Below are positions 45,719 to 53,332 of a stretch of 64,000 nt of DNA, piece by piece. The translations under genes and the position numbers were made by a program. Position 1 is the first letter of the stretch; the number at the start of each line of letters is the position of its first letter. The DNA is from Micromonospora wenchangensis. GTDB taxonomy: Bacteria > Actinomycetota > Actinomycetes > Mycobacteriales > Micromonosporaceae. The stretch is taken from positions 1 to 64,000 of the forward strand of contig NZ_MZMV01000014.1 in assembly GCF_002210435.1 (NCBI RefSeq), in the 5' to 3' direction. Under the pieces are notes generated by a model, which was given only the letters and a program-made list of their open reading frames with translations, did not search any database and was not told the DNA's origin.

Positions 45719-47350
45719 GTGGGGCCCAGGCGCACGGACGCGATCTCCCCGGAGCACGTCACGTCCCGGTCCGTACGCGTGCCGGCGTTGCTCGGCATCG
45801 TCCTGGCCGTCGTCGCCGGCTGCGCGTCCCCGACGCCGTCGTCGACCGGCCGTACCGGCAACGGCCCGGTCGTGGTGGCCACGGCGGGCGAGCCCGACAC
45901 CCTCAACCCGGTGCTCAACTACGGCCCCGATGGCGCGTCGCTGATCTTCGATGGGTTGGTCGCCCGGGACGCCCGCAACCAGCTCGTGCCGGCCCTGGCG
46001 CGGGAACTGCCGACGGTGTCGGCGGACGGCCGGACGGTCACGGCGACCCTGCGCGAGGGGGTGCTGTTCCACGACGGCAGCCCGCTCACCGCCCGGGACG
46101 TCGTCTTCACCTACCAGGCGGTGCTGGACCCGAAGGTCGACTCCACGCTCCGCTCCGACCTCGACATGCTCGCCTCCGTTGCCGCCCCAGACCCGGGCAC
46201 CGTGGTGTTCACCCTGAAACACCCGTACGCGCCGTTCGTGCAGCGGCTGGCGCTGGGCATCGTGCCGGCGAAGGCGTTCGAGGGGCAGGACGTCAACCGC
46301 GCGGAGTTCAACCGCAGGCCGATCGGCACCGGGCCGTACCGGATGACCTCGTGGACGCCGGGGGACCGGCTGGTGCTGGCGGCGAACGAGCGGTACTGGG
46401 GCGGCAGGCCGGCGAACCCGGGCGTGGTGGTGGCGTTCGTCGCCGACGACAACGTCCGCGCCCAGCGGATGCGGGCCGGCGAGTTCGACGCGGCCGAACT
46501 GCCGCCGAAGCTGGCGACCGGATTCGACGGCCAGACCGCCCAGCGGGTACACAAGGTCCCCACCGCCGACTACCGGGGCGTGATGCTGCCCATGGGCAAC
46601 CCCGTCCTGGGCGACCTGGCGGTCCGCCGCGCGTTGCACGCGGCGGTGGACCGGCAGGCCATGGTGACCGGGGTGCTCGGCGGGGCGGGGGAGCCGGCGT
46701 TCGGCCCGGTGCCGCCCACCTCCGAGTTCGCCGAGCCGTCGGTCACCGGGCGGCCCACCGCCGACCGGGCCGCCGCCACCGCGCTCCTCGACGCCGCCGG
46801 CTGGACGCCCGGCCCGGACGGCATCCGCGCCAAAGCCGGGCGGCAGGCCGCGTTCACGCTGATGTACCCGGCCACCGACAGCCTGCGCAAGGAACTGGCC
46901 CTGGCGGTCACCGCCGACGCCCGCAAGATCGGCATCGCGGTCACCCCGCAGGGCCTCACCTGGGACGCGATCACCCCGCAGATGAAGACCGACGCGCTGG
47001 TCATGGGGTACGGCACCCCGTACGACCCGGACTTCGTGTCGTTCAAGCTGTTCGGTTCCGCCTTCGCCGGGCAGGGCTTCTTCAACCCCGGCTCCTACCG
47101 GTCCGCCACCGTCGACGCCGCCCTACAGGCCGGCCGGGACAACACCGACCCGGCCGCCCGACGGGCCGCGTACGCCACCTTCCAGCAGCAGCTCGCCGCC
47201 GACGTGCCGTGGGTGTTCCTCACCTACCTGCAACACACCTACGTGGTGCGGGACACCGTGACCGGGGTGACGCCCCGGGTCGAGCCGCACGAGCACGACG
47301 TCGCCAACAGCCTCTGGTGGAACGTGCACACCTGGGAGAAGAAGTCGTGA
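45719..47350 (+). CDS. ABC transporter substrate-binding lipoprotein (nickel/peptide family)
   Basis: A 543-aa lipoprotein, cluster C type: lipobox A-V-V-A-G-C35, then VVVATAGEPDTLNPVLNYG, LREGVLFHDGSPLTARDVVFTYQAV, RPIGTGPYRMTSWTPGDRLVLAANERYWGG and a C-terminal lobe ending VANSLWWNVHTWEKKS. The family includes nickel (NikA), dipeptide and oligopeptide binders. The ligand cannot be read, but the five-gene layout (binding protein, two permeases, two ATPases) and the Nur-like box favour nickel or a nickel chelate. GTG start 6 bases after GAGGGAG; a GTG at 45677 is also in frame. Confidence 0.9.
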   Translation: MGPRRTDAISPEHVTSRSVRVPALLGIVLAVVAGCASPTPSSTGRTGNGPVVVATAGEPDTLNPVLNYGPDGASLIFDGLVARDARNQLVPALARELPTVSADGRTVTATLREGVLFHDGSPLTARDVVFTYQAVLDPKVDSTLRSDLDMLASVAAPDPGTVVFTLKHPYAPFVQRLALGIVPAKAFEGQDVNRAEFNRRPIGTGPYRMTSWTPGDRLVLAANERYWGGRPANPGVVVAFVADDNVRAQRMRAGEFDAAELPPKLATGFDGQTAQRVHKVPTADYRGVMLPMGNPVLGDLAVRRALHAAVDRQAMVTGVLGGAGEPAFGPVPPTSEFAEPSVTGRPTADRAAATALLDAAGWTPGPDGIRAKAGRQAAFTLMYPATDSLRKELALAVTADARKIGIAVTPQGLTWDAITPQMKTDALVMGYGTPYDPDFVSFKLFGSAFAGQGFFNPGSYRSATVDAALQAGRDNTDPAARRAAYATFQQQLAADVPWVFLTYLQHTYVVRDTVTGVTPRVEPHEHDVANSLWWNVHTWEKKS

Positions 47351-48360
47351 CGGCACCGGCCCCGCCGCCGGTGCGCCGCCGACGGCTGGCCGGGGCCGGG
47401 GTCATGATCCGCCGCCGGCTGCTGGTCGCCGTACCGGTGCTCGCCGCGACCAGCATGGGCATGTTCGCCCTCGGCGCGGCCTCCCCGATCGACCCGGCCC
47501 AGCAGTACGCGGGCGCGGCGGCCTTCACCACCAGCGAGGAGAACCTCGACCAGCTCCGCGCGAACTGGGGCGTCGACGACCCGCTGCCGGTGCAGTACGC
47601 CCGCTGGGTGGGCAACCTGCTGCGCGGTGACCTCGGCTGGTCCACCAGCCGCCACGAGCCGGTCACCTCGGTGCTGGCCGCCCGCGCCGGCTGGACCCTG
47701 CTGCTCGTCGGCCTGGCTCTCGCCCTCGTCCTGGTGGCCAGCGTGCTGCTGGGCACCCTCGCCGCGTACCGGCGCGGCGGCTGGTTCGACCGTGCCCTGC
47801 GGTCCTTCGCGTACGCCGTACAGTCGATGCCGGTGTTCTGGCTCGGGCTGGCCGCGATCGCCGTGTTCGCCCTCACCCTGGGCTGGCTGCCCGCCGGTGG
47901 GCTCACCGACCTCACCGCGACCGGCACCGACCCGGCCGACGTGGCCCGGCACCTGGTGCTGCCGGTGACCGTGCTGGCGATCTCGCAGGCACCGTGGTTC
48001 GTGCTGTTCGTCCGGGACGCCGTCGCCGAGAGCCTGCGCGACGACCACGTGCTGGCCGCCCGCGCCCGCGGGCTGCCCGGCCGTACCGTCCTGTTCGGCC
48101 ACGCGCTGCGCACGGCGCTGCTGCCCTTCCTCACCCTGGTCGGCACCCACCTGCCCGAACTCGTCGGCGGCGCGGTGCTGGTGGAGACCGTGTTCTCGCT
48201 GCCCGGCCTCGGCGCGGTCACCGTTGCGGCGGCGTTGGGCGCGGACTTCCCGCTGCTGGCCGCCACCACCCTGGCCACCACCGTCGTGGTGCTGGCCGCG
48301 AACCTGGCCACCGACCTCGGCTACGCCGCCGCCGACCCCCGGGTACGCCTCGATGACTGA
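47347..48360 (+). CDS. ABC permease, NikB/DppB type
   Basis: A 337-aa membrane protein with six helices. After a basic N-terminus comes MIRRRLLVAVPVLAATSMGMF, the outside loop LRANWGVDDPLPVQYARWVGNLLRGDLGWS, and the inner-membrane component signature in ARARGLPGRTVLFGHALRTALLPFLT with LVETVFSLPGLG. GTG start overlaps the stop of the binding protein gene. It forms the channel with the next gene product. Confidence 0.93.
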   Translation: MTAPAPPPVRRRRLAGAGVMIRRRLLVAVPVLAATSMGMFALGAASPIDPAQQYAGAAAFTTSEENLDQLRANWGVDDPLPVQYARWVGNLLRGDLGWSTSRHEPVTSVLAARAGWTLLLVGLALALVLVASVLLGTLAAYRRGGWFDRALRSFAYAVQSMPVFWLGLAAIAVFALTLGWLPAGGLTDLTATGTDPADVARHLVLPVTVLAISQAPWFVLFVRDAVAESLRDDHVLAARARGLPGRTVLFGHALRTALLPFLTLVGTHLPELVGGAVLVETVFSLPGLGAVTVAAALGADFPLLAATTLATTVVVLAANLATDLGYAAADPRVRLDD

Positions 48361-49252
48361 CCTCGCCCCACCACCGGCCGCCCCGCCCGCCCGACGCCTG
48401 CCGCCGCGCCGGCCGGCCATCCTGCTGCGGGGCGGGCGGGCCGGCGTGGGGACGGCCGCCGCCGTGCTCGTCGTCGCGGTCCTCGCCTGCCTGCTCGCAC
48501 CACTACTGTGGCCGCTGGACCAGAGCGCGGTCGACCTCGCCCGGACCCGGCTCGCGCCCTCGCCCGAACACCTGGCCGGCACCGACGACCTGGGCCGGGA
48601 CGTGGCCCTGCGCAGCCTCTACGGGCTGCGCGTCTCGCTGCTCGTCGGGGTGGTCGCCGCGCTGGTCGCCACCGTCATCGGTGGCCTCGTCGGCGCGGTC
48701 GCCGGCAGCGTCGGCGGGCGCGTCGACCGGGTGCTGATGCGGGTCGTCGACACCGTCGCCGCCCTGCCGCACCTGCTGCTGGGCATCTTCATCGTGGCGA
48801 TGCTGCGGCCGAGCCTCGGCGCGGTCGTCGCCTCGATCGCGTTGACGCACTGGCTCTCCACCGCCCGGATCGTCCGCTCCGAACTGCTCAGCCTGCGGTC
48901 CCGCCCGTTCGTCGACGCCGCGATCTCCGGCGGGGCGAGCCGGGCCCGGGTGCTGACCCGGCACCTGCTGCCGCACGTGCTGCCCCGGCTCGCGCTGGCG
49001 ACCACGCTGATGGTGCCGCACGCCGTCTGGCACGAGACCGCGCTGTCCTTTCTCGGGCTGGGCCTGCCGCCGCACCTCGCCTCGATCGGCAACATGATCA
49101 ACGACGGTCAGCGGTCCCTGCTCACCGGTGCGTGGTGGGCCAGCATCGTCCCCGGTCTGGCCCTGGTCGCCGTCACCCTCGCCCTGGCCGTGCTCACCGG
49201 CCGCTGGCGGGACCGCCTCGACCCCCGCGTACGGGCGGAGCTGCACCTGTGA
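48353..49252 (+). CDS. ABC permease, NikC/DppC type
   Basis: A 299-aa partner permease. The N-terminal extension is Pro/Arg-rich. LAGTDDLGRDVALRSLYGLRVSLLVGV is the DppC hallmark; the ATPase-contact loop is FVDAAISGGASRARVLTRHLLPHV, followed by ETALSFLGLGLPPHLASIGNMI. It overlaps the upstream permease by 8 bases and the first ATPase gene by 4. Confidence 0.93.
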   Translation: MTDLAPPPAAPPARRLPPRRPAILLRGGRAGVGTAAAVLVVAVLACLLAPLLWPLDQSAVDLARTRLAPSPEHLAGTDDLGRDVALRSLYGLRVSLLVGVVAALVATVIGGLVGAVAGSVGGRVDRVLMRVVDTVAALPHLLLGIFIVAMLRPSLGAVVASIALTHWLSTARIVRSELLSLRSRPFVDAAISGGASRARVLTRHLLPHVLPRLALATTLMVPHAVWHETALSFLGLGLPPHLASIGNMINDGQRSLLTGAWWASIVPGLALVAVTLALAVLTGRWRDRLDPRVRAELHL

Positions 49253-50256
49253 CCGCGAGCGCAACCGGCACCGTGCCCACCGCCGCCGGCCGCCGGCCGG
49301 CGCTGCTGACGGTCGACGGGCTGACCGTCAGGTTCCGGCTCCCCGACGCCGTCGTGCACGCCGTCACCGACCTGCGCCTCGCCCTGCACCCAGGTGAGCT
49401 GCTGGCCGTGGTCGGCGAGTCGGGCTGCGGCAAGTCCGTCCTCGCGCACGCCCTGCTCGGCCTGCTGCCCCGCAACGCCACAGTCACCGGGCACGCCCAC
49501 CTGCACCCGGCGGACGGCGCCCCGGTCGACCTGGTCGCGGCGGGCGAACGGCACCTCGCCCGGCACGTCCGGGGCCGGGTCGTCGGCCTCGTCCCGCAGA
49601 GCCCGGCCACCGCCCTCACCCCGGTGCGCACCGGCCGGCTGCTGCTGGAGGAGACCCTGCGCGCCCACGGGCACCCCCGCCGCGGCGTCGCCGACGCCGT
49701 CGGGCGGGCCGCCGCCGACGTCGGCCTGCACCCCGCCGACCTCGACAGGTATCCGCACGAGCTGTCCGGGGGGATGGCCCAGCGGCTGGCCACCGCCCTG
49801 GCGCTGGCCCCCGACCCGCCGCTGCTGCTCGCCGACGAACCCACCAGCGGTCTCGACCGGCCGCTGGTGGAGCACACCCTGGACCTGCTGCGCCGCCGCT
49901 GCGACGCCGGGGCCGCCGTCCTGCTCATCACCCACGACCTCGCCGCCGCCCGCCGCGTCGCCGACACCGTCGCCGTCATGTACGCCAGCCGCGTCGTCGA
50001 ACACCGGCCCACCCCGGACCTGTTCGACAGGCCCGCCCACCCCTACACCGCCGGGCTGCTCGACGCCCTGCCCGACCGGGCGTTCACCCCGGTGCCCGGT
50101 CACCCGCCGATGCTCACCGACCTGCCCGACGGCTGTGCGTTCGCCCCGCGCTGCCCCCGGGCCACCGACACCTGCCGTACCCCGCCCCGCCCGGCGGCCG
50201 ACGGCACCGGGCAGGTCGCCTGCCACCACCCGCTCACGCCGGGAGCAGCGGCATGA
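49249..50256 (+). CDS. ABC ATPase, NikD/DppD type
   Basis: A 335-aa ATPase with Walker A GESGCGKSV, Q-loop GLVPQSPATAL, signature LSGGMAQRLA, Walker [13 protein letters not shown] and switch LLITHD. The C-terminal extension ends with the oligopeptide/nickel-type cysteine motif (CAFAPRCPRATDTC ... ACHHP), which binds an iron-sulfur cluster in characterised DppD/OppD relatives. GTG start overlaps the permease stop. Confidence 0.93.
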   Translation: MTASATGTVPTAAGRRPALLTVDGLTVRFRLPDAVVHAVTDLRLALHPGELLAVVGESGCGKSVLAHALLGLLPRNATVTGHAHLHPADGAPVDLVAAGERHLARHVRGRVVGLVPQSPATALTPVRTGRLLLEETLRAHGHPRRGVADAVGRAAADVGLHPADLDRYPHELSGGMAQRLATALALAPDPPLLLADEPTSGLDRPLVEHTLDLLRRRCDAGAAVLLITHDLAAARRVADTVAVMYASRVVEHRPTPDLFDRPAHPYTAGLLDALPDRAFTPVPGHPPMLTDLPDGCAFAPRCPRATDTCRTPPRPAADGTGQVACHHPLTPGAAA

Positions 50257-50993
50257 CGACCACGGCCGACCATCCGCCCGCCGGGCTCGCCGCGCACCAG
50301 GTCACCGTCCACCACGGACGGCAGCGCGTGCTCGACCGGGTCGACCTGCACGTTGCGCCCGGGGAGACGGTCGGCCTGCGCGGCCCCTCCGGCAGCGGCA
50401 AGTCCACCCTCGCCCGGGTGCTGGCCTTTCTGCACGCCCCGGACGGCGGCCGGATCACCCTCGACGGCGAACCCGTCGCCGGGGTCCGGCACCGGCTGCC
50501 CGCCGCCGTACGGACCCGGGTGGCGATCCTGTTCCAGAGTCCCCGCGCCGCCAGCGACCCCCGGTTGAGCCTGGCCGACCTGATCGCCGAACCGTTGCGC
50601 GCCACCGGGACGCCGGCCGGGCAGGTGGCGGCCCGGACGGCCGAGCTGGCCGACCTGGTCGGGCTCACCCCCGACCTGCTCACCCGGCGTCCGCACGCGG
50701 TCAGTGACGGGCAGTTGCAGCGCGCCTGTCTGGCCCGCGCCCTCGTGCACCGCCCCGACCACCTGCTCTGCGACGAGGCCACCGCCATGCTCGACGCCTC
50801 CACCCAGGCCCACGTCGCTGCCGTCGTCACCGACTACCAGCGTCGGCACCGGGCGGGCGTGCTGCTGATCACCCACGATCCGGCGCTGCTGGCCCGCTGG
50901 GCGACCCGGGTGGTGGACCTGCCGGGGCCGTCGGTGGCGGCGGTGCCCGACCCGGCGACGGCTACCGGGCGGGGCCGGTCCGCAGGTAGGTGA
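50253..50993 (+). CDS. ABC ATPase, NikE/DppF type
   Basis: A 246-aa second ATPase: Walker [11 protein letters not shown]-loop ILFQSPRAASDP, a degenerate signature VSDGQLQRAC in place of LSGGQ, Walker B LLCDEATAMLD and switch LLITHD. It is short, lacking the cysteine tail of its partner, as NikE proteins do. The altered signature is typical of the weaker site in heterodimeric importers. ATG 7 bases after GGGAG. The 3' end overlaps a small minus-strand frame. Confidence 0.92.
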   Translation: MTTTADHPPAGLAAHQVTVHHGRQRVLDRVDLHVAPGETVGLRGPSGSGKSTLARVLAFLHAPDGGRITLDGEPVAGVRHRLPAAVRTRVAILFQSPRAASDPRLSLADLIAEPLRATGTPAGQVAARTAELADLVGLTPDLLTRRPHAVSDGQLQRACLARALVHRPDHLLCDEATAMLDASTQAHVAAVVTDYQRRHRAGVLLITHDPALLARWATRVVDLPGPSVAAVPDPATATGRGRSAGR

Positions 50994-51138
50994 GGACGGC
51001 GAGCCGCCCGATCGACAGGGGGCCGGCGACCGGCAGGGTGGTGACGAGGTAGGCCAGCGCCCGCCACGGCCACGGGGAGAGCAGGTGGTCGCGTCGGCGC
51101 AGCGCCGCCGCCAGGTGCAGGGGTACGTCCGGGGTCAT
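50962..51138 (-). pseudogene. Small frame resembling the start of a putative-sensor histidine kinase
   Basis: A 58-codon minus-strand frame with an ATG at 51138 (AGGG about 9 bases upstream). Its peptide, LHLAAALRRRDHLLSPWPWR followed by ALAYLVTTLPVAGPLSIGRL and LTYLRTGPAR, resembles the N-terminal helix pair of the PF13796 'putative sensor' domain of actinobacterial two-component kinases, then stops. It overlaps the 3' end of the second nik-type ATPase gene by 32 bases. Either a truncated relic of a two-component system or a small membrane-associated protein. The similarity is judged by eye. Confidence 0.4.
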
Positions 51139-51273
51139 GGTCGAACCCTGTCAGGGCGACGCCGTCCGACCCAGGCGGCGCTACGCAGCGTGACCCGGAA
51201 ACTACCTGACCGGGCCGTGCAACTCCCCGGGCCGGTGGCTCCGTTCTACCTCCGGCACAAGGAGGCAGTCGAC

Positions 51274-51807
51274 GTGAAAGCCGAAGACGAACAGGCGTTC
51301 CGCGAGTTCGTGACGTCCCAGATGGCGTCGCTGCGCAAGCTGGCGTACATGACCTGCGGTGACTGGCACGCGGCCGAGGACGCCGTGGCCAACGCCCTGG
51401 TCAAGCTCTATCCCCGCTGGCGGAAGCTGGAACGGCCCGATCTCTACGTCAAGACCATGGTCTACCGGGCGGCGGTCGACGAGACCCGGCGGCCCTGGCG
51501 GCGGGAGCGGTCGTCCGGTGACGCCATGCCGGACGTCGCGCTGCGCGATCCGGCCGACGCGACCGACGAGCGGATGCGCCTGCGGGCGGCGCTCGACGCC
51601 GTACCGGCCCGGCAGCGGGCGGCCGTGGTGCTCCGGCACTACCTGGGCCTGAGCCTGGAGGACACGGCCGGCGTCCTCGACTGCACGGTGGGCACCGCCA
51701 AGAGCCAGGTCTCCCGGGGCCTGGCGAAGCTGCGCGAGTCGCTCGCCGCCGAACGCATCAGTCTCACCGGGAATTCGATCGAGGAGTGGACCAGTGCAGT
51801 TGCATGA
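51274..51807 (+). CDS. SigE-family ECF sigma factor
   Basis: A 177-aa ECF sigma factor. Region 2 runs from FREFVTSQMASLRKLAYMTCGDWHAAEDAVANALVKLY to the DLYVKTMVYRAAVDE stretch; region 4 is AVVLRHYLGLSLEDTAGVLDCTVGTAKSQVSRGLAKLR. This is the SigE-like group common in Streptomyces and Micromonospora. GTG start 8 bases after GGAGG. The next gene starts 14 bases before its stop and encodes a membrane protein, the usual place for an anti-sigma factor. Confidence 0.9.
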   Translation: MKAEDEQAFREFVTSQMASLRKLAYMTCGDWHAAEDAVANALVKLYPRWRKLERPDLYVKTMVYRAAVDETRRPWRRERSSGDAMPDVALRDPADATDERMRLRAALDAVPARQRAAVVLRHYLGLSLEDTAGVLDCTVGTAKSQVSRGLAKLRESLAAERISLTGNSIEEWTSAVA

Positions 51808-53035
51808 ATTCGTGGACGCGGTGACCGGTCAGGAGCCACCGATGACCCGTACCGCCGACGACATCGTCGCGGCGGGGCGGCGGGCGCAGCGGCGTCGCCG
51901 GGCCGGGTTCGCCTCGGCCGGCGCGGCCGGCCTGGTCGTGGTCGCGGTCGCCGGCGCGTTCGCGCTGCCGACCCTGGGCGCCGGGCGGGACACCACCGCC
52001 GCGCCACCCCCGGCGGGTACGGCGGCCGCCGCACCCGCGGAGGCCCGCTGGTCCGACGCGCCGCCGTTCACCTTCACCTTCCGGGGGTACGACGCGGGCC
52101 CGCTGCACGTGCAGGACCCGATCGTCGCGTCGGTCGGCTACCAGATCGCCTCGGTCTACTCCGACGGCCACGTCTCGAACGACAAGCCGGTCACGGCCGA
52201 CGAGGTCGAGGCGGGCGGCGACCCCGTGGAGCAGAAGAAGCGGGCCGCCGGGGGCAAGCCGAGCCTGTGGGCGTACCTGACCGTGTACCGGCCGGGCGTC
52301 TTCGACCCGGCCGGGATCAGGAACGGCCGGAAGGTCACCGTGGCCGGGCACCGGGCCGTGCAGGCGACCCTGCCGGTCGGCCTCGACCCGAGCAAGCCGC
52401 TCGACGAGGGCAACAAGCTGCTCGCTTGGGAGTACGCCCCCGACGCCTGGGCGGCCGTGACTTCCATCTCCAGCTCCGTGGCCTCGCCCAGCTTCCAGGA
52501 CCTCGGCGGCCTCGTCGGCGGTCTGAAGCCGAGCCGGCCGAAGCCGGCCACGGTGCCGTTCACCGTGGGCTACGTGCCGGCCGGCTACCGGCCGTTGCAG
52601 TCCGGCACGCACGCCATGCCCGGCCTCAGCGGCATCGCCGCGGCCCGCGCCGGTGACTACGGCGGCGCGACGTACACCCGGCCGGCCGCGCCCACCTCGG
52701 GCCTGACCGCGCCCTACGACCAGGCCGAGAACGGCATCAAGGACGGTTTCCACATCTTCGTCACGCCGGCCGGCAGCTCGAACCAGTCCCCGGAGCCGGG
52801 TGTGACGAAGTGCTACCCCGGCTCGGACCGGCGGGCCCCGGGTGACGGTGCCGGAGGCGGCGGCTTCTGCAACATCTGGAACGCCGACGGCACGGTCGTC
52901 CTCCAGGTCAGCGGGATGGGCCTGGGCAACAAGTTGCCGCTGGCCGAGCTGGAGAAGGTCGCCAAGGGCATCAGGGTCGCCGACGTCAGGGACGAGTCGA
53001 CCTGGACCCCGGCCGCGCAGGCCCTCCGGCCGTAA
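51794..53035 (+). CDS. Membrane protein overlapping the ECF sigma gene, possible anti-sigma
   Basis: A 413-aa single-pass protein: a short cytoplasmic segment of about 40 residues (VDAVTGQEPPMTRTADDIVAAGRRAQRRRR), one membrane helix (AGLVVVAVAGAFALPTLGA) and a large outside beta-rich domain with two cysteines (TKCYPGSD, FCNIWNADG). The layout and the 14-base overlap with the sigma gene suggest an anti-sigma or sensor, but no zinc-binding HxxxCxxC motif is visible in the short inner segment. GGAG lies 8 bases before the GTG. Function is inferred from position only. A strong hairpin follows. Confidence 0.7.
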   Translation: MQLHEFVDAVTGQEPPMTRTADDIVAAGRRAQRRRRAGFASAGAAGLVVVAVAGAFALPTLGAGRDTTAAPPPAGTAAAAPAEARWSDAPPFTFTFRGYDAGPLHVQDPIVASVGYQIASVYSDGHVSNDKPVTADEVEAGGDPVEQKKRAAGGKPSLWAYLTVYRPGVFDPAGIRNGRKVTVAGHRAVQATLPVGLDPSKPLDEGNKLLAWEYAPDAWAAVTSISSSVASPSFQDLGGLVGGLKPSRPKPATVPFTVGYVPAGYRPLQSGTHAMPGLSGIAAARAGDYGGATYTRPAAPTSGLTAPYDQAENGIKDGFHIFVTPAGSSNQSPEPGVTKCYPGSDRRAPGDGAGGGGFCNIWNADGTVVLQVSGMGLGNKLPLAELEKVAKGIRVADVRDESTWTPAAQALRP

Positions 53036-53091
53036 CCGAACCGTCCACGCAGGCGGTCGGCACCCGGCAGGGGTCGGGGCCGACCGCCCCC

Positions 53092-53133
53092 GGCGACAGC
53101 GGCACCGCGCACGACGGCGGTGCCGCTGTCGCC
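53092..53133 (+). terminator. Hairpin after the ECF sigma operon
   Basis: 17-bp arms GGCGACAGCGGCACCGC and GCGGTGCCGCTGTCGCC with an 8-base loop, 57 bases after the stop. Confidence 0.8.
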
Positions 53134-53251
53134 GTTCCGGGGTGCCGTCGCCTCCCGTTCCCGTCGCCGGGCCCCGCACCGGCGGTACGCTGCCGCCCGG
53201 CCCGTCCGGCCGGTGAAGTCGGTCGATGTCTTAATGGGCGGGCCGTACGTC

Positions 53252-53280
53252 TTGGCAGCGGCGCACGCCTCGGCTACCGT
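53252..53280 (+). promoter_or_regulatory. Promoter of the GH6 cellulase gene
   Basis: TTGGCA (53252-53257) and TACCGT (53275-53280) are spaced 17 bases. The CelR-type operator begins 2 bases downstream, at the expected transcription start. Confidence 0.55.
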
Positions 53281-53282
53281 CG

Positions 53283-53296
53283 TGGGAACGCTCCCA
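53283..53296. promoter_or_regulatory. CelR/CebR-type operator
   Basis: TGGGAACGCTCCCA differs at one position from the 14-bp CelR box TGGGAGCGCTCCCA described for cellulase genes of Thermobifida, and CebR of Streptomyces binds the same motif. It covers the likely start site of the GH6 gene and would be released by cellobiose or cello-oligosaccharides. Confidence 0.82.
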
Positions 53297-53332
53297 TGTA
53301 GAAACATCTATGTGATCAGGAGGCAACACGTC

